From positions 48,355-112,354 of the forward strand of contig JABSOM010000013.1 of the NCBI GenBank assembly GCA_013215945.1: a stretch of DNA of 64,000 nucleotides, read 5' to 3'. This DNA is from Campylobacteraceae bacterium (lineage in GTDB: Bacteria; Campylobacterota; Campylobacteria; Campylobacterales; Arcobacteraceae). The position numbers and the translations under genes are program-made. Positions 1-8,378 of the stretch are shown one piece after another (the first letter of the stretch is position 1; every line of letters begins with the position of its first letter). The notes beneath the pieces are model-generated. The model worked only from the letters and a program-made list of their open reading frames with translations. It was not told the DNA's origin and did no database searches.

Positions 1-933
1 ACTCCTATTAAATTCGGGTATTCAGATGATTTAAGAATTGGTGATATTATTTTCGCCATTGGAAATCCATTTGGAATTGGGGAGACTGTAACCCAAGGTA
101 TTATTTCTGCTTTAAATAAAAATAAAGTAGGTATAAATAAATATGAAAACTTTATTCAAACCGATGCTTCCATTAACCCAGGAAACTCAGGGGGCGCTCT
201 TGTAGATTCAAGAGGTGCTCTAATTGGATTAAATTCTGCGATTATTTCAAAATCGGGTGGAAATAATGGTATTGGTTTTGCTATTCCTGTTAATATGCTA
301 AAAGATGTGGTTCAAAAACTAATTAGCGATGGAAAAGTAACCAGAGGATATTTAGGGGTAGTAATTGATGATTTAAGTCTTAGTTTAGCAAAAGTTTATA
401 GCCATAAAAAAGGTGCTTTAGTTTTAGATGTAGCGCCTGATACACCTGCTTCTAAATATGGAATAAAACGTGGCGATTTAATTTATGCTATTAACAATAA
501 AAGCATTAAAGACATGAAAGCATTACAACATACTATTGCACAATTTAAGCCAAATTCAAAAATAAAACTTCAAATTGAGAGAAACAATAAAAACATTGAA
601 TTATCCATTATTTTAGGAAATCAAAATGTTATTGAAAGCATAAGTTCAAATAAGACTGTATTAGGGGGATTAAAACTCTCTTCAATAAATGATAATACTA
701 TTAAACAATACAGACTTAGTAAAACAGTAAAAGGCGCTTTAATTAAAAGTGTTGAACCAAAATCACGTGCAGAAAAAGTTGGATTTTTAGCAGGAGATGT
801 TATAATCCAAATAGAAGATATTGAAGTTACTTCAATTAAAAATATAAAAACAGCCCTAAATAAATACAAAAAAAGACATAAAAGAGTTTATATTAACAGA
901 TATGGTCAAACACTTTTACTGGTTATAAAATAA
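1..933 (+). CDS. htrA: HtrA/DegP-family periplasmic serine protease, 5'-truncated by the window edge
   Basis: Frame 1 is open from the first base, so the start lies outside the window; 310 codons are visible. The visible part begins in the C-terminal lobe of the trypsin-like domain with GNPFGIG and the catalytic-serine motif GNSGG (bases 181-195). Two PDZ domains follow, roughly visible residues 105-200 and 215-305. HtrA proteins degrade or refold misfolded envelope proteins in the periplasm. The next two genes are a response regulator and a kinase, the same order as htrA-cprR-cprS in Campylobacter jejuni, which suggests co-regulation with envelope stress. The family call is secure; the signal peptide and the other two catalytic residues cannot be seen. 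Confidence 0.95.
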   Translation, partial: TPIKFGYSDDLRIGDIIFAIGNPFGIGETVTQGIISALNKNKVGINKYENFIQTDASINPGNSGGALVDSRGALIGLNSAIISKSGGNNGIGFAIPVNMLKDVVQKLISDGKVTRGYLGVVIDDLSLSLAKVYSHKKGALVLDVAPDTPASKYGIKRGDLIYAINNKSIKDMKALQHTIAQFKPNSKIKLQIERNNKNIELSIILGNQNVIESISSNKTVLGGLKLSSINDNTIKQYRLSKTVKGALIKSVEPKSRAEKVGFLAGDVIIQIEDIEVTSIKNIKTALNKYKKRHKRVYINRYGQTLLLVIK

Positions 934-943
934 AGGATTTATT

Positions 944-1621
944 ATTACTAAAATATTAATGATAGAAGATGATTTAGAACTTGCGCAAATTATTACAGAT
1001 TATTTGGCTTCTTTTGATATGGAAGTCACCAATATAGATTCTCCTTATCAGGGTTTATCGACCCTTAAAGTTCATAAAGATTATGAGCTTTTAATTTTGG
1101 ATTTGACCTTGCCTGAAATTGATGGCCTTGAACTTATTCCAAAAATTAGAGAAATTTCGAATATCCCTATTATTATCTCTTCTGCAAGAGATGATATTTT
1201 AGACAAAGTAATGGGATTAGAGCGAGGCGCGGATGATTATTTACCAAAACCGTATAATCCAAGAGAGTTAAGTGCAAGAATCAAGTCAATTTTAAAACGT
1301 AGCCAAGGTCATTCAAATCAAGAGAAAAAAGAAAAAAAGATTTTTGATTTACGTATTGATGATTTACAAATATATTTTAAAGAAAAACTTCTAAATCTTA
1401 CTTTGGCTGAATTTGATATTTTAAGACTTTTAATTCAAAGAAACAATGGCGTAGTATCAAGAGAAGATTTCATTTATGATTCTATTCATATTGAAGATGA
1501 AAGTTCATTAAAAAACATTGATGTGATGATTTCACGAATACGAAATAAAATCGCAGCAGTTGATGAATCTGAAACCTTTATAAAATCAGTTAGAGGAATT
1601 GGTTATCAGTTAATAATATGA
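944..1621 (+). CDS. OmpR-family response regulator (CprR/ArsR-like), probable ATT start
   Basis: The receiver domain has acidic residues EDD, the phosphoacceptor Asp in LILDLTLPE and the conserved Lys in YLPKPYNP; a winged-helix Trans_reg_C domain follows (about residues 130-225, ending SVRGIGYQL). The first ATG, at 959, would remove most of the first beta strand and lies 21 bases past the only good ribosome-binding site (AAGGA, 933-937). An in-frame ATT at 944, six bases past that site, restores MTKILMIEDD, the usual start of the family, so ATT is chosen. The gene overlaps the kinase start by four bases (ATGA), indicating translational coupling. Family function: DNA-binding output of an envelope-stress or acid-type two-component system. 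The regulon is unknown. Confidence 0.9.
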   Translation: MTKILMIEDDLELAQIITDYLASFDMEVTNIDSPYQGLSTLKVHKDYELLILDLTLPEIDGLELIPKIREISNIPIIISSARDDILDKVMGLERGADDYLPKPYNPRELSARIKSILKRSQGHSNQEKKEKKIFDLRIDDLQIYFKEKLLNLTLAEFDILRLLIQRNNGVVSREDFIYDSIHIEDESSLKNIDVMISRIRNKIAAVDESETFIKSVRGIGYQLII

Positions 1622-2880
1622 GAAATATATCTATATCTACATTTATTAACTTTATTTTCTTTATTGCTTTTATAGCTATTAGTGCAGGATCTTTGCTTTT
1701 TGTTTCATTAGACAAAGAATCCTTTGAAATTGATAGACAAAAACGGCATGAAATAATTGCCAATAACTTTTTATCTATTTTCCAAAAATTCCCTACTTAT
1801 GAACAACTTAACTCTTTATATTCAAAGTTTAATACCAAACCCGTAATCAACAGAGAAATAAAACTTCACATTATTAACAATGCCGAAGAATTAGAACTGC
1901 ATAGAACCTATTTAGGAATATATAGAGTCTTAGAGTATGAAGAAAAAATATTTATTTATGTACAACAATACGGTTATAATATTATGCTGCAAGACTTAAA
2001 AGCAAAAACCTATAATTATCTCAAGGTTTTTATTGCTTTTTTAGCAGCTGTTTTTATTATCTTCTTTTTATTTTTTATTTTAAAGAAAAAACTCATGCCT
2101 TTAAAAAAACTCAATGATCAAATTAATGAGTTTTCAAAAGGGAATCTTAGCATTGATACCTCTTCTAAAAATGGTGATGAAATTGGAGAAATTGCGAATA
2201 ACTTTAACAATTCAAGAATCTATATCTCAAAACTTTTAAGCTCAAAAAACTTATTTATGAGAAATATGATGCATGAATTAAAAACCCCCATAACAAAAGC
2301 TATGTTTGCTATTGAAGTTTTAGAAGAATCAAAAAGCAAACAAATTTTAAACCGTGCATTTTTACGAATGAATGAGATTATTAAAGAATTGGCAACGGTT
2401 GAAAAACTCACTTCCAAAGTACAAACGCTAGATATTCAAAATACATGTTTTTTAAAAATATACGATACTTCTTTAAAAATTTTAATGCTTGAAAACAATA
2501 GTATTGATTCTAAAATAAAAGATTTTAAATTTGATGTAGATATTAATTTACTCTCCATCGCATTAAAAAATCTTTTAGACAATGCCATTAAATTTTCCAG
2601 TGAAAAAAGGGCTGTTTTACTTGCAAATAAAGACATTATTGAAGTTTGTTCAAAAGGAAGTAAACTAAAACATGAGCTTGATTATTACACCGAAGCTTTT
2701 TCTCAAGAAGAAAAAAGAAGTGACGGTTTTGGTTTGGGTTTGTATATTGTAAAAACCATTTGTGATTTACATGGTTTTAGCTTTGTTTATAAGTATGAAA
2801 AAGGAAACAATATTTTTTGTATTGTTTTAAAAAAATCCATAAAAAAAAGAAAAAAGAAAACGCTTTTACTTAAGGTGTAA
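1618..2880 (+). CDS. ArsS/CprS-type sensor histidine kinase
   Basis: A 420-residue membrane kinase. One membrane segment lies near residues 10-28, a periplasmic domain of about 105 residues follows, and a second segment is near 137-156. Then come HAMP, a dimerisation domain with the phospho-acceptor His in MMHELKTPI, and a short ATPase domain with the N box NLLDNAIKF and the G box GFGLGLYI. The shortened ATPase domain is typical of the ArsS group in Campylobacterota. It overlaps the upstream regulator by four bases and is its evident partner. The last bases overlap the end of the convergent Cys-rich gene. The stimulus cannot be read from sequence. Confidence 0.9.
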   Translation: MRNISISTFINFIFFIAFIAISAGSLLFVSLDKESFEIDRQKRHEIIANNFLSIFQKFPTYEQLNSLYSKFNTKPVINREIKLHIINNAEELELHRTYLGIYRVLEYEEKIFIYVQQYGYNIMLQDLKAKTYNYLKVFIAFLAAVFIIFFLFFILKKKLMPLKKLNDQINEFSKGNLSIDTSSKNGDEIGEIANNFNNSRIYISKLLSSKNLFMRNMMHELKTPITKAMFAIEVLEESKSKQILNRAFLRMNEIIKELATVEKLTSKVQTLDIQNTCFLKIYDTSLKILMLENNSIDSKIKDFKFDVDINLLSIALKNLLDNAIKFSSEKRAVLLANKDIIEVCSKGSKLKHELDYYTEAFSQEEKRSDGFGLGLYIVKTICDLHGFSFVYKYEKGNNIFCIVLKKSIKKRKKKTLLLKV

Positions 2881-3289
2881 CTTTTTTCATCACTTCAAAC
2901 CAATTTCTTTTGAATTTACTTTTTATGTATTTTTCTTTATGTGGTACTCCACACCCTGCACAGTTTTGATGAATATAGGTATCTCCAAAAAACTGTGCTC
3001 CGTCTTTTGAATCAATATTACAGTATGAAAATAATGTTTTATCATCTTGTAATCTAAAACCTTCATCATTAAACCTAAAGTTGGGACAGGCGCAAAAATA
3101 ACAATTCAAATCTTCTAAATCATGACACTTTTTATTGTCTTTGTATAAAGGACAAAAATCCACTTCATTTTTAACCATATTCTCAAAGACAAAATATTTA
3201 ATAACCTCATCAGGGCTTAAATGAGTCAAACGCTCCATTATTTTTGCATGTTTTTTTCCGTGGGCATCAAACCACTTTTTGTAAGACAT
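2870..3289 (-). CDS. Cysteine-rich small-domain protein of the cobalamin operon
   Basis: A 139-residue soluble protein with clustered cysteines: CPLY then C, CYFCAC, a single C, and NCAGCGVPH near the C-terminus. This layout fits the cysteine-rich small domain (zf-like, PF04071) often encoded beside cobalamin genes. It is the last gene of the operon and overlaps cbiB by 23 bases. The cysteines suggest a bound metal or cluster, but the activity is not known. The 3' end overlaps the convergent kinase gene by 11 bases, so the two transcripts are antisense there. Confidence 0.75.
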   Translation of the reverse strand: MSYKKWFDAHGKKHAKIMERLTHLSPDEVIKYFVFENMVKNEVDFCPLYKDNKKCHDLEDLNCYFCACPNFRFNDEGFRLQDDKTLFSYCNIDSKDGAQFFGDTYIHQNCAGCGVPHKEKYIKSKFKRNWFEVMKKVTP

Positions 3290-4160
3290 AAATTACTCCT
3301 AGAAATAGTATTATACAAAAATCCAGTTTGTATTTAATTGAAAGCGCTTTTAACACATCTTGCGTAGTGATATCTTTTTTGCCATCCCCGAAATAAGCTT
3401 TTTCTTTTATTTTTCCAAAATAAGAGGTAGGTCCACCTAAACTTACATTTATACTTAAAGCCATTGCTGCTATTGGATGTCCTGCATTAACACTCTCATG
3501 TTGAGCCCCATAAAAAGAAAAGCTGTTAAAAGCTTTGTAGGATTTAAACAAAATACAAATAAGGAAAGCCGTAAGTCTAGCAGGGATATAATTTAACAAA
3601 TCATCCATTCGTGCGGAGCTTCTTCCATAATTTAAATACCGTTCACTTTTATAGCCAACCATTGAATCTAAGGTATTTACTGCTTTATACACAAAAGCCC
3701 CAGCAAGGCCAAAAAAGAACATATAAAAAAGAGGAGCAATTACTCCATCACTTAAGTTTTCAGCATAAGTCTCAATAGCTGCTTTATTAACATCGCTCTC
3801 ATTCATAGAAGAAGTATCTCGTGAAACCAACATAGCGATTAAGTCTGTTTTATTTTCTTTTTGCGTAATTTCTTTTACTTTGTCATATAACATCTTATGC
3901 GATATTGCAAAAGAACATAAAAAGGCTTCTAGAATAAAAGAGTCCAAAAACATTATGCTTTTTGATATTGCATATACTGTGAGCATTAAAGAGAATAACA
4001 ATAATGTACCTCTTAGTACTGAATCTTGGTAAAATTTCTTTTCAAACCATGAGATATAAGATCCTATCATTACAATAGGATGTTTTATAAACTTGACATG
4101 CTCATACTCTGAAAATAACATATCAAAAATATAAGCAATAATAACTACTTCGTAATACAC
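3267..4160 (-). CDS. cbiB: Adenosylcobinamide-phosphate synthase
   Basis: A 297-residue multi-pass membrane protein of the CbiB/CobD family, which joins aminopropanol (or its phosphate) to adenosylcobyric acid. Diagnostic segments are the early HPIVMIGSYISWFEKKFY, the SRDTSS...AAIETYAENLSDGVIAPLFY region and NAGHPIAAMALS near the C-terminus. Its length is close to family norms. It overlaps cobQ upstream by 16 bases and the Cys-rich gene downstream, as expected in a translationally coupled operon. Its partner enzymes for the side chain are encoded directly upstream. Confidence 0.93.
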   Translation of the reverse strand: MYYEVVIIAYIFDMLFSEYEHVKFIKHPIVMIGSYISWFEKKFYQDSVLRGTLLLFSLMLTVYAISKSIMFLDSFILEAFLCSFAISHKMLYDKVKEITQKENKTDLIAMLVSRDTSSMNESDVNKAAIETYAENLSDGVIAPLFYMFFFGLAGAFVYKAVNTLDSMVGYKSERYLNYGRSSARMDDLLNYIPARLTAFLICILFKSYKAFNSFSFYGAQHESVNAGHPIAAMALSINVSLGGPTSYFGKIKEKAYFGDGKKDITTQDVLKALSIKYKLDFCIILFLGVIYVLQKVV

Positions 4161-5542
4161 TTTTTTATAAACTCCACATCTAAATTATTTTTCATCTCAT
4201 TAACAAAAGTATTAATTGTTTTTGTTTTATAAGCACTAAAAGAAAAACCCTTATACGCCCTATTGATTTTTTGTAAGTATTGTGTTCTAAATTCATCACT
4301 GTCTAAAATACCATGAACAAAAGTACCTTGTAATAATTTGTTCTCATAATACAAGGGATAAGAAGATGATCTTCCATGGTGAATCTCAAAACCCTTCATT
4401 TTTATTCCAAACAAGGTATATTCGCCTTTTTTTAGAATTTTTTCTTTTTCAAAAATAACTTCATCATCAATTTCATTAAAACCATCCATGCTTATACTTG
4501 TTTCGTTCTCTAAACAATAAGGGTCATGCAGTTTTTTAAACATCATTTCATAACCCCCACAAATACATAGAATATTTTTTTTATAGTCTTGTATTTGTTC
4601 GTATAAACCTACTTGTTTTAACCAAAGTAAATCTTTCATCACTAACTTAGAACCAGGAAGGATTATAAGATCAAACTTTTCCAAAGAGATATTAGAGCTT
4701 ACAAATTCTACAAAAACCTCTTCATCCGCTATTAAAGGCTCTATATCATTGTAATTACTCATATGAGGATAAGATATCACTGCTACATCTAATTTTTTCT
4801 TATTTTTGTGCTGAACAAAGTTTTGTAAAGAAGCAGAATCTTCAAAACCCAAATTAAAAGGCAGATAAGGAAGTACACCTAAAACTGGTATTTTAAAATC
4901 TTCTTCTATTATTCTTATGCCTTCATCAAATAATGTTCTATCCCCTCTAAACTTATTAACAATAACACCTATAATGTTATTTCTTAACTTTAAAGGAAGA
5001 AGATTATATACCCCATATATAGAAGCAAACACTCCTCCTTTTTCTATATCTGCTACTAAAATGATTTTGGTATTGTATTTTGTAGCGATAAAAATATTGG
5101 ATAAGTCTTTATCCATTAAATTAAGCTCCACAGGAGAGCCTGCACCTTCTGCTACTACACAATCATACTCTTGGTCTAAATATTCATAACAAGAGCTCAC
5201 AGAGGGTTTTAAACCATCAATATCTCTATAATATTCTCTTACATCTTTATTTTGTACTACTTTGCCTTCAACTATTAAAGAAGCACTGGAGCCCCGTCCC
5301 GATTTTAATAAAACAGGATTTAAATGATAAGAGGTTTTTACACCTAATACCTCAGCTTGAAAATACTGAGCAATAGCTATTTCAGAACCATCATCACAGA
5401 CCTTAGAATTATTAGAAACATTCTGGGCTTTAAAAGGCACAACAGAATATCCCATATCTTGTATGAGTTTTGCTATTACAAAAGTAAGAGTAGATTTACC
5501 AGCATCACTAGATGTTCCAAAGATAGAGATATTATGAATCAT
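4145..5542 (-). CDS. cobQ: Cobyric acid synthase (glutamine-dependent)
   Basis: A 465-residue protein of CobQ/CbiP type, which amidates the b, d, e and g side chains of adenosylcobyrinate a,c-diamide using glutamine and ATP. The N-terminal ATPase domain carries the P-loop variant GTSSDAGKS and AEGAGSPVELN. The C-terminal class I amidotransferase domain has the nucleophile region ICGGYEMM and the late His in EIHHGRSS. It overlaps its neighbours on both sides (10 bases with the aminotransferase, 16 with cbiB). No adenosylcobyrinate a,c-diamide synthase lies in the window, so ring synthesis or uptake must be encoded elsewhere. Confidence 0.95.
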   Translation of the reverse strand: MIHNISIFGTSSDAGKSTLTFVIAKLIQDMGYSVVPFKAQNVSNNSKVCDDGSEIAIAQYFQAEVLGVKTSYHLNPVLLKSGRGSSASLIVEGKVVQNKDVREYYRDIDGLKPSVSSCYEYLDQEYDCVVAEGAGSPVELNLMDKDLSNIFIATKYNTKIILVADIEKGGVFASIYGVYNLLPLKLRNNIIGVIVNKFRGDRTLFDEGIRIIEEDFKIPVLGVLPYLPFNLGFEDSASLQNFVQHKNKKKLDVAVISYPHMSNYNDIEPLIADEEVFVEFVSSNISLEKFDLIILPGSKLVMKDLLWLKQVGLYEQIQDYKKNILCICGGYEMMFKKLHDPYCLENETSISMDGFNEIDDEVIFEKEKILKKGEYTLFGIKMKGFEIHHGRSSSYPLYYENKLLQGTFVHGILDSDEFRTQYLQKINRAYKGFSFSAYKTKTINTFVNEMKNNLDVEFIKKCITK

Positions 5543-6554
5543 TGTTTATGCTTTCTAATGCCAGTTTTAATACCTGTAAGTTATCACTTGATTTAACAGC
5601 AATACGAACAAAACTATTATCTAAGAATTCAAAATTAGAACAATCTCTTATCATTATCTTGTATTTAGATAAGTGCTCTTGTAATACAGAAGCGTTAATA
5701 TCTTTTAATTTTACTAATACAAAATTTGCTGCACTTATAAATACTTCTTCTATATACGTGCTTTCATTTAATATTTGTTCTAAATAAGCTTTGTTTTTAG
5801 CGGTGATACTTCTGCTTAATTTTGGAAAGTGTGTGTCTTTTAGAGCTTCTTGTAAATACATACTATCAAAATGAGATATTTTCCATAAAGGTTCTTTTGC
5901 TTTTAGGGTTTTTATATTCTCTTTTGTACTTAGTATACTTCCTATACGAATAGAAGCAGACGAATAAAATTTTGTCATGGATTTTAAAATATATAATTTA
6001 TCATAAGAATTTAAATAACTTTTACACGATGTGGCAGATGTAAAATCTAAAAAACTCTCATCAATTAAAATTGTAGCATTTTTTGAAATCCAATACTTCA
6101 TTAAAACATCAATATCATAATACTTTCCATCAGGAGTAGAAGGGTTTACAAATATTACAAAGGTATTTTCTTCTATGTTTTCTTTGATATTATTAAGTCT
6201 GTTCACATAGTCCAAAGTATAAGAAAAATTTTTAGCCGCTTTTTTATATTCTAAATAAGCAGGGGCATAAATCGTACAATGTTTTAAACCCAAGGCTCTA
6301 AATAAAGAAAAAATAGCGCTGCTTCCGCCATTATATACTTCTATTTGATTTTCACTTATTTCATACTTTTTAGCCAACGCTTTGTATAAATCATCATAAG
6401 AGGGATATGCACTTATATCTAAAGCATTAAAATCAAGACTAATCTCTGGTTTAAGAAAATTAATATTAGAAGAGAGATCAATTACTTCACTTATTTCGCA
6501 TTTGTTTTTAAGGGCAAAAGATTTTACATCTCCCCCATGTTCATACATTTTCAT
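5532..6554 (-). CDS. cobC: Threonine-phosphate decarboxylase-like PLP enzyme of cobalamin synthesis
   Basis: A 340-residue class I/II aminotransferase-fold protein. The start EHGGDVKSFA and SSNINFLKP match the CobC/CobD family; the PLP lysine is in LKSMTKFYSSASIRIG, and FVNPSTPDG is the usual PLP-contact loop. In Salmonella the homologue (CobD) decarboxylates threonine-phosphate to aminopropanol phosphate for cobinamide. Placement between cobS and cobQ supports that role over a histidinol-phosphate aminotransferase, its closest relative by sequence. It overlaps cobS by four bases (ATGA). Naming differs between systems (cobC or cobD). Confidence 0.85.
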   Translation of the reverse strand: MKMYEHGGDVKSFALKNKCEISEVIDLSSNINFLKPEISLDFNALDISAYPSYDDLYKALAKKYEISENQIEVYNGGSSAIFSLFRALGLKHCTIYAPAYLEYKKAAKNFSYTLDYVNRLNNIKENIEENTFVIFVNPSTPDGKYYDIDVLMKYWISKNATILIDESFLDFTSATSCKSYLNSYDKLYILKSMTKFYSSASIRIGSILSTKENIKTLKAKEPLWKISHFDSMYLQEALKDTHFPKLSRSITAKNKAYLEQILNESTYIEEVFISAANFVLVKLKDINASVLQEHLSKYKIMIRDCSNFEFLDNSFVRIAVKSSDNLQVLKLALESINNDS

Positions 6555-7291
6555 AATAAAATAAATCCTAGGTTTAATATAATTAGCTCATTTACTTCAA
6601 GCGTAAAACCAATACAATCGCCATTTAAAAAAGAAAAGCGTTTTTTTAAAACATTTAAGACTAAAAAAAAGACAATAAGGGAAAGAACAAATAAAAACAA
6701 AGAACTGCTATCTATAAAAAACATCAACAAAACATACAATAAAGAAAACAAAAGAAGTTTAAAACTTGCATGCTCTTTAAGACTAAGTGCCATAAAGCTA
6801 TTTTTATGAAAAGTAAAATTACCCAAGGCAAAAATTACATTCAAGCGTGAAAAAATCAAAGCAAAAAACAATAAGGCAAAATGTTCTTCATATAAGATAT
6901 AAGCAATGATAGCTAGTTTTAACAAAATAAAAACAAAACAAAAAATCCCACCAATAGCGCCAATATGAGGTTCTTTCATGATTTCATAAACATCTTTATT
7001 CGAGTATTTCGCAAACCAAGCATCTACTACATCACATATAGCTTCTAAATGTAAAAATCCATATAAAAACAGATATATAATAGCTGCAACAAGAGCTGCA
7101 TACAAAGAATGGAAATATTCTTGCAAAGCAAGATAAATAAGTATTGTTAAAGAAGCCAAAATAGCCCCAATTAAGGGAAAAAACAAAAGCATGTATTTAT
7201 AAGTAGAAGAAACAATATTTATTTCTTTTTTAGAAGGTAAAACAGTAAAAAAAGACAGGGCTAAAAAAAAGCCATCTAAAATTATTTTCAT
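6551..7291 (-). CDS. cobS: Adenosylcobinamide-GDP ribazoletransferase
   Basis: A 246-residue, strongly hydrophobic protein with several membrane segments. The start, LDGFFLALSFFTVLPSK, and the acidic motif ICDVVDAWFAKYSNKDVYEIMKEP (read as DVVDAW and EIMKEPHIGAIG) are typical of CobS, the inner-membrane enzyme that joins adenosylcobinamide-GDP to alpha-ribazole (phosphate). It overlaps both cobU and the downstream aminotransferase gene by four bases. Confidence is high from the motifs and the operon. Confidence 0.93.
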   Translation of the reverse strand: MKIILDGFFLALSFFTVLPSKKEINIVSSTYKYMLLFFPLIGAILASLTILIYLALQEYFHSLYAALVAAIIYLFLYGFLHLEAICDVVDAWFAKYSNKDVYEIMKEPHIGAIGGIFCFVFILLKLAIIAYILYEEHFALLFFALIFSRLNVIFALGNFTFHKNSFMALSLKEHASFKLLLFSLLYVLLMFFIDSSSLFLFVLSLIVFFLVLNVLKKRFSFLNGDCIGFTLEVNELIILNLGFILL

Positions 7292-7779
7292 TTTATCTTT
7301 TTCTCAATGCCGTATTTTACTTCTATAACTTCATCACAGTTTTTTGCCAAAAATTGTCCTATTATTCCTGATAAATCAACAAAATCCCTTGATTGTTTAT
7401 CAAGGGGAATTACTCCAGAACCTACATCGTTTAAAATAAATACGATATTACAAGGAAGTAAAAAGAGTTTTTTTAGCTCTTTTATTAAATAGTCTTCTTT
7501 TTTGTCCATATTATTAAAAATCCACATCGTCATACAATCAATTAAATACGTATTGCCTTCTTTTATAACGGCATTTAAATCATATGCCTCTTCCAGTGTA
7601 AGGAAATCATTTTCTCTTTCTTTGATGTGTTTATAAATACGCTCATGCATAGCTTCATCATTGTAAGAGTTATCATAGGTTGCAAGATAATAAGGTTTAG
7701 TTCTACTTAAACTAAGTGCTTTTATAGAAGCTAAATTACTCTTTCCTGATTTTTGGCCTCCGTAATAAAAACTTTTCAT
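7288..7779 (-). CDS. cobU: Adenosylcobinamide kinase / guanylyltransferase
   Basis: The product phosphorylates adenosylcobinamide and transfers GMP to it. A P-loop (YYGGQKSGKSN) is right at the N-terminus, followed by YLATYD, IDCMTMWIFN and VLNDVGSGVIP, all CobU/CobP signatures. A longer open frame reaches 7815, but the ATG at 7779 gives MKSFYYGG, matches the family N-terminus and follows immediately after the marC stop codon, so it is chosen (163 residues). The canonical GARSGKS loop is GQKSGKS here, which keeps the Gly-Lys-Ser core. Confidence 0.92.
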   Translation of the reverse strand: MKSFYYGGQKSGKSNLASIKALSLSRTKPYYLATYDNSYNDEAMHERIYKHIKERENDFLTLEEAYDLNAVIKEGNTYLIDCMTMWIFNNMDKKEDYLIKELKKLFLLPCNIVFILNDVGSGVIPLDKQSRDFVDLSGIIGQFLAKNCDEVIEVKYGIEKKIK

Positions 7780-7780
7780 C

Positions 7781-8377
7781 TTAAGCCATAAAACTTTTAA
7801 TTCCAGAAAATACAAATTGGGCAGAAATTGCAGCTAAAAATAAGCCTGTAATTTTAGAAATAATAAGTAAACCTTGTTTTCCTACAAGTTTTTCAAAAAT
7901 ATTTGACATATATAACATCAATCCAATAGATACAACGGCACAAATTAATGCGCTTGCCCCTGTAAATAATTCTGTCGCATTTTCATACTCAGCACCCATA
8001 ACAAGTAAAATACCAATAGTACCTGGTCCAATAGTAACTGGTATTGCTAAAGGCACTACTGCCAAATCAGATACTTTTGTATTCTCAACTTTTATACCAT
8101 CTTTTGAACCATGTATTAACTCAACCGCCGTTAAAAACAATAAAGCCCCTGCACCTATTCTAAAAGCATCCAAAGTAACTCCAAAAACAGCAAAAATATT
8201 CTTTCCAAAAAACATAAAAACCAAAGACATTACAATAACAGATAAAGTAACTTTTATCGCCAATAAACGCTTTTCAGCAGTACTTGCATCTTTTGTTACG
8301 GTTATAAATACGGTTAATACAAAAAAGGGTGCCATCATAAAATATATTTTTAAAAAAGACGATATAAATAAATCCAT
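7781..8377 (-). CDS. MarC-family (UPF0056) integral membrane protein inside the cobalamin operon
   Basis: A 198-residue protein with about six hydrophobic segments. The family hallmarks are APFFVLTVFITVTKD near the start, DAFRIGAGALLFLTAVELI, and VPLAIPVTIGPGTIGILLV in the middle. MarC proteins have no established biochemical role; the old link to multiple antibiotic resistance was not upheld. Here the gene sits one base from cobT and one base before cobU, so it is surely co-transcribed with cobalamin genes. A role in moving a precursor (cobinamide, dimethylbenzimidazole, cobalt) is a guess from context only. Confidence 0.88.
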   Translation of the reverse strand: MDLFISSFLKIYFMMAPFFVLTVFITVTKDASTAEKRLLAIKVTLSVIVMSLVFMFFGKNIFAVFGVTLDAFRIGAGALLFLTAVELIHGSKDGIKVENTKVSDLAVVPLAIPVTIGPGTIGILLVMGAEYENATELFTGASALICAVVSIGLMLYMSNIFEKLVGKQGLLIISKITGLFLAAISAQFVFSGIKSFMA

Positions 8378-8378
8378 C

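Noticed and set aside
4917..5189. Open frames antisense to cobQ and other minus-strand genes
   Set aside because: They have no ribosome-binding sites, unusual composition and lie wholly inside well-supported genes.
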